Source: Arthrobacter sp. ISL-85
GTDB lineage: Bacteria > Actinomycetota > Actinomycetes > Actinomycetales > Micrococcaceae
Length of the DNA stretch: 64,000 bases
NCBI RefSeq assembly: GCF_018613675.1
Contig: NZ_JAGGPQ010000018.1
Coordinates: forward strand, 1 to 64,000
Direction of reading: 5' to 3'
Position numbers and translations under genes: made by a program. How positions within the stretch are numbered: position 1 is the first letter of the stretch; every line of letters starts with the position of its first letter. Shown here one piece after another: positions 62,641 to 64,000 of the stretch. The notes below the pieces were generated by a model that ran no database searches, was not told where the DNA came from, and saw only the letters and a program-made list of their open reading frames with translations.

Positions 62641-64000
62641 ATGATGCCCGAGTCCGCTGAGCGCGAATTTGATGTTGTTGTTATCGGCGCAGGCGCCGTA
62701 GGGGAAAACGTGGCCGACCGCGTTGTCCAGGGCGGCCTGACGGTCGTACTCGTGGAGGCGGAACTGGTGGGCGGGGAGTGCTCCTACTGGGCGTGCATGC
62801 CGTCGAAGGCACTCCTTCGGCCAGGCGCCGCGCTCCATGGGGCGCAGACGACGCCGGGCGCCAAGGAGGCAGTCACGCGCACCCTCGACGCCGCTGCCGT
62901 CCTGGCGCGCCGCAACTACTTCACGTCCAACTGGCAGGATGACGGCCAGGTGACGTGGGTGAAGGACACGGGCATTGAACTGGTACGCGGCCACGCCTGG
63001 CTGACTGGCCCCAAAGCCGTGGAGGTGGCTGGCCTGGACGGGACGCAGCACCTGCTGCGGGCTCGGCAGGCCGTAGTGCTTGCCACCGGCTCCACCCCCA
63101 ACACCCCGCCCATCGAGGGACTGCAGGATGTGCAGGTCTGGGGAACGCGGGAAGCAACGTCGGCCAGCGAGGTTCCGGAGCGGCTGACAGTATTGGGCGG
63201 CGGAGTGGCTGGTGTGGAGCTGGCCCAGGCCTTCGCCCGGCTCGGTTCACGCGTCACCTTGGTGGCACGCAGCAAACTGCTGGGCAATTTTCCTGGGGAG
63301 GCGTCCGCACTGGTCGCAGCAGGGCTGCGGGCGGACGGCGTCGAACTCCGCCTGAATACCGCCACGGACCGGATCAGCGGAAACGACGACGGCACCCTCA
63401 CCCTCACACTTGGCGACGGAACCAGTGTCACCTCCGAAAAGGTCCTGGTTTCCACCGGCCGCCACCCGGCACTGGAAGGCCTGGGCCTGGAAAGCGTCGG
63501 TTTCGAGCCTGATGAGTCCGGCCACCTGTCCCTGTCAACGGACGCCTCAGGCCTGGTCCGGGAAACTCCGGGCGACGAACCCTGGCTCTACGCGGTGGGT
63601 GACGCCGCGGGCAAGAACCTTTTCACCCATCAGGGCAAATACGAGGCCCGAGCCACCGGCGATGCCATTGCCGCCCGGGCCAAGGGCGAGCTGAAGGGAA
63701 CCCCGGGCGACTGGACCCGCTATGCCCAGACGGCCAGCCAGCACGCCGTGCCCAGCGTCGTTTTCACGGACCCCGAGCTGGCCAGCGTGGGACGCACCCT
63801 GGAGGTGGCCAGTAAGGACGGGTACAACGCATCTTCCGTGGAACTGCCCATCCAGGTGGCAGGCTCCTCCCTCCACTCCGAGAACTACGAGGGGTGGGCG
63901 CAACTGGTGGTGGATGAAGACCGCAGGGTTCTCCTCGGTGCAACGTTTGCCGGCCCCGACGTGGCCGAACTGCTGCACGCAGCAACCGTCGCCGTGGTGG
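62641..64000 (+). CDS. Class I flavoprotein disulfide reductase (Lpd/mercuric reductase-like), partial
   Basis: 453 residues are visible and the frame runs off the window. The FAD motif is VVVIGAGAVGENVA (about 13-26), the redox disulfide C47-x4-C52 lies in GGECSYWACMPSKALL, the NAD motif is VLGGGVAGVELAQAF, and AVGDAAGKNLFTHQGKYEA is the second FAD contact. The dimerisation domain has begun but the C-terminal His-Glu is beyond the edge. The CSYWAC core differs from the usual CLNxGC of dihydrolipoamide dehydrogenase and suits the Merc/Sth/LpdA-like actinobacterial subgroup. Substrate uncertain. Confidence 0.88.
   Translation, partial: MMPESAEREFDVVVIGAGAVGENVADRVVQGGLTVVLVEAELVGGECSYWACMPSKALLRPGAALHGAQTTPGAKEAVTRTLDAAAVLARRNYFTSNWQDDGQVTWVKDTGIELVRGHAWLTGPKAVEVAGLDGTQHLLRARQAVVLATGSTPNTPPIEGLQDVQVWGTREATSASEVPERLTVLGGGVAGVELAQAFARLGSRVTLVARSKLLGNFPGEASALVAAGLRADGVELRLNTATDRISGNDDGTLTLTLGDGTSVTSEKVLVSTGRHPALEGLGLESVGFEPDESGHLSLSTDASGLVRETPGDEPWLYAVGDAAGKNLFTHQGKYEARATGDAIAARAKGELKGTPGDWTRYAQTASQHAVPSVVFTDPELASVGRTLEVASKDGYNASSVELPIQVAGSSLHSENYEGWAQLVVDEDRRVLLGATFAGPDVAELLHAATVAVV

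Overview
The window is high-GC actinobacterial chromosome, most likely Arthrobacter/Pseudarthrobacter (Micrococcaceae). This rests on the 16S fragment at the left edge, the actinobacterial rRNA leader box, the carD-ispD-ispF-cysS-rlmB gene order, SenX3/RegX3, Bpa, and many starts that look leaderless. It is almost entirely core chromosome: no prophage, insertion sequence, CRISPR array or restriction/defence island was found.

Layout. 1-600: 5' end of a minus-strand 16S gene with its promoter and leader; the outermost ~60 bases look corrupted. 617-10960: alpha-glucan/trehalose metabolism. A minus-strand operon glgE-treS-mak/glgB (maltokinase and branching enzyme in one reading frame) faces glgP; glgX lies nearby at 13714-15822. 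Between them are a frameshifted thiamine-pyrophosphate enzyme and a secreted RNase Sa-type nuclease with its barstar inhibitor. 15908-20331: rlmB, cysS, ispF, ispD and carD, with the lipoprotein gene lpqE divergent from carD. 21293-24085: senX3-regX3 and divergent phoU, sharing a promoter region that carries a PHO-box-like repeat. 24153-30948: gpmA, a methyltransferase, a small membrane protein, a cystathionine gamma-synthase-family enzyme, and the coupled set tmk-holB-peptidase lipoprotein. 31053-37359: tRNA-Thr, small hypotheticals, a polysaccharide deacetylase, NDH-2, a coiled-coil protein and a membrane protein. 37597-42214: aldo/keto reductase, the proteasome activator bpa with a small downstream gene, and cstA-ybdD. 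42365-47663: a padR-ABC transporter operon and a quinone oxidoreductase. 47772-54293: tRNA-Ser(UGA), an FAD protein, a prolyl oligopeptidase, a decayed acetyltransferase, tRNA-Ser(GCU) and an MFS exporter. 54217-64000: RecQ with an extra C-terminal domain, phosphomannomutase, nsrR-hmpA, pckG, tRNA-Arg and a truncated flavoprotein disulfide reductase.

How the genes work together. TreS makes maltose from trehalose, maltokinase phosphorylates it, GlgE polymerises maltose-1-phosphate, GlgB branches the glucan, and GlgP and GlgX degrade it. SenX3/RegX3 with PhoU senses phosphate. NsrR with HmpA handles nitric oxide. PckG, under a CRP-like site, and CstA-YbdD fit carbon-limitation responses.

No wholly new system is evident. 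The observations most worth following are the Mak-GlgB fusion with an internal translation start, paired dormancy-type palindromes at 31508-31540, a second unexplained palindrome at the hmpA promoter, the RecQ C-terminal domain, the RNase/barstar pair, the frameshift at about 11267, and about eleven apparent leaderless promoters with uniform geometry.
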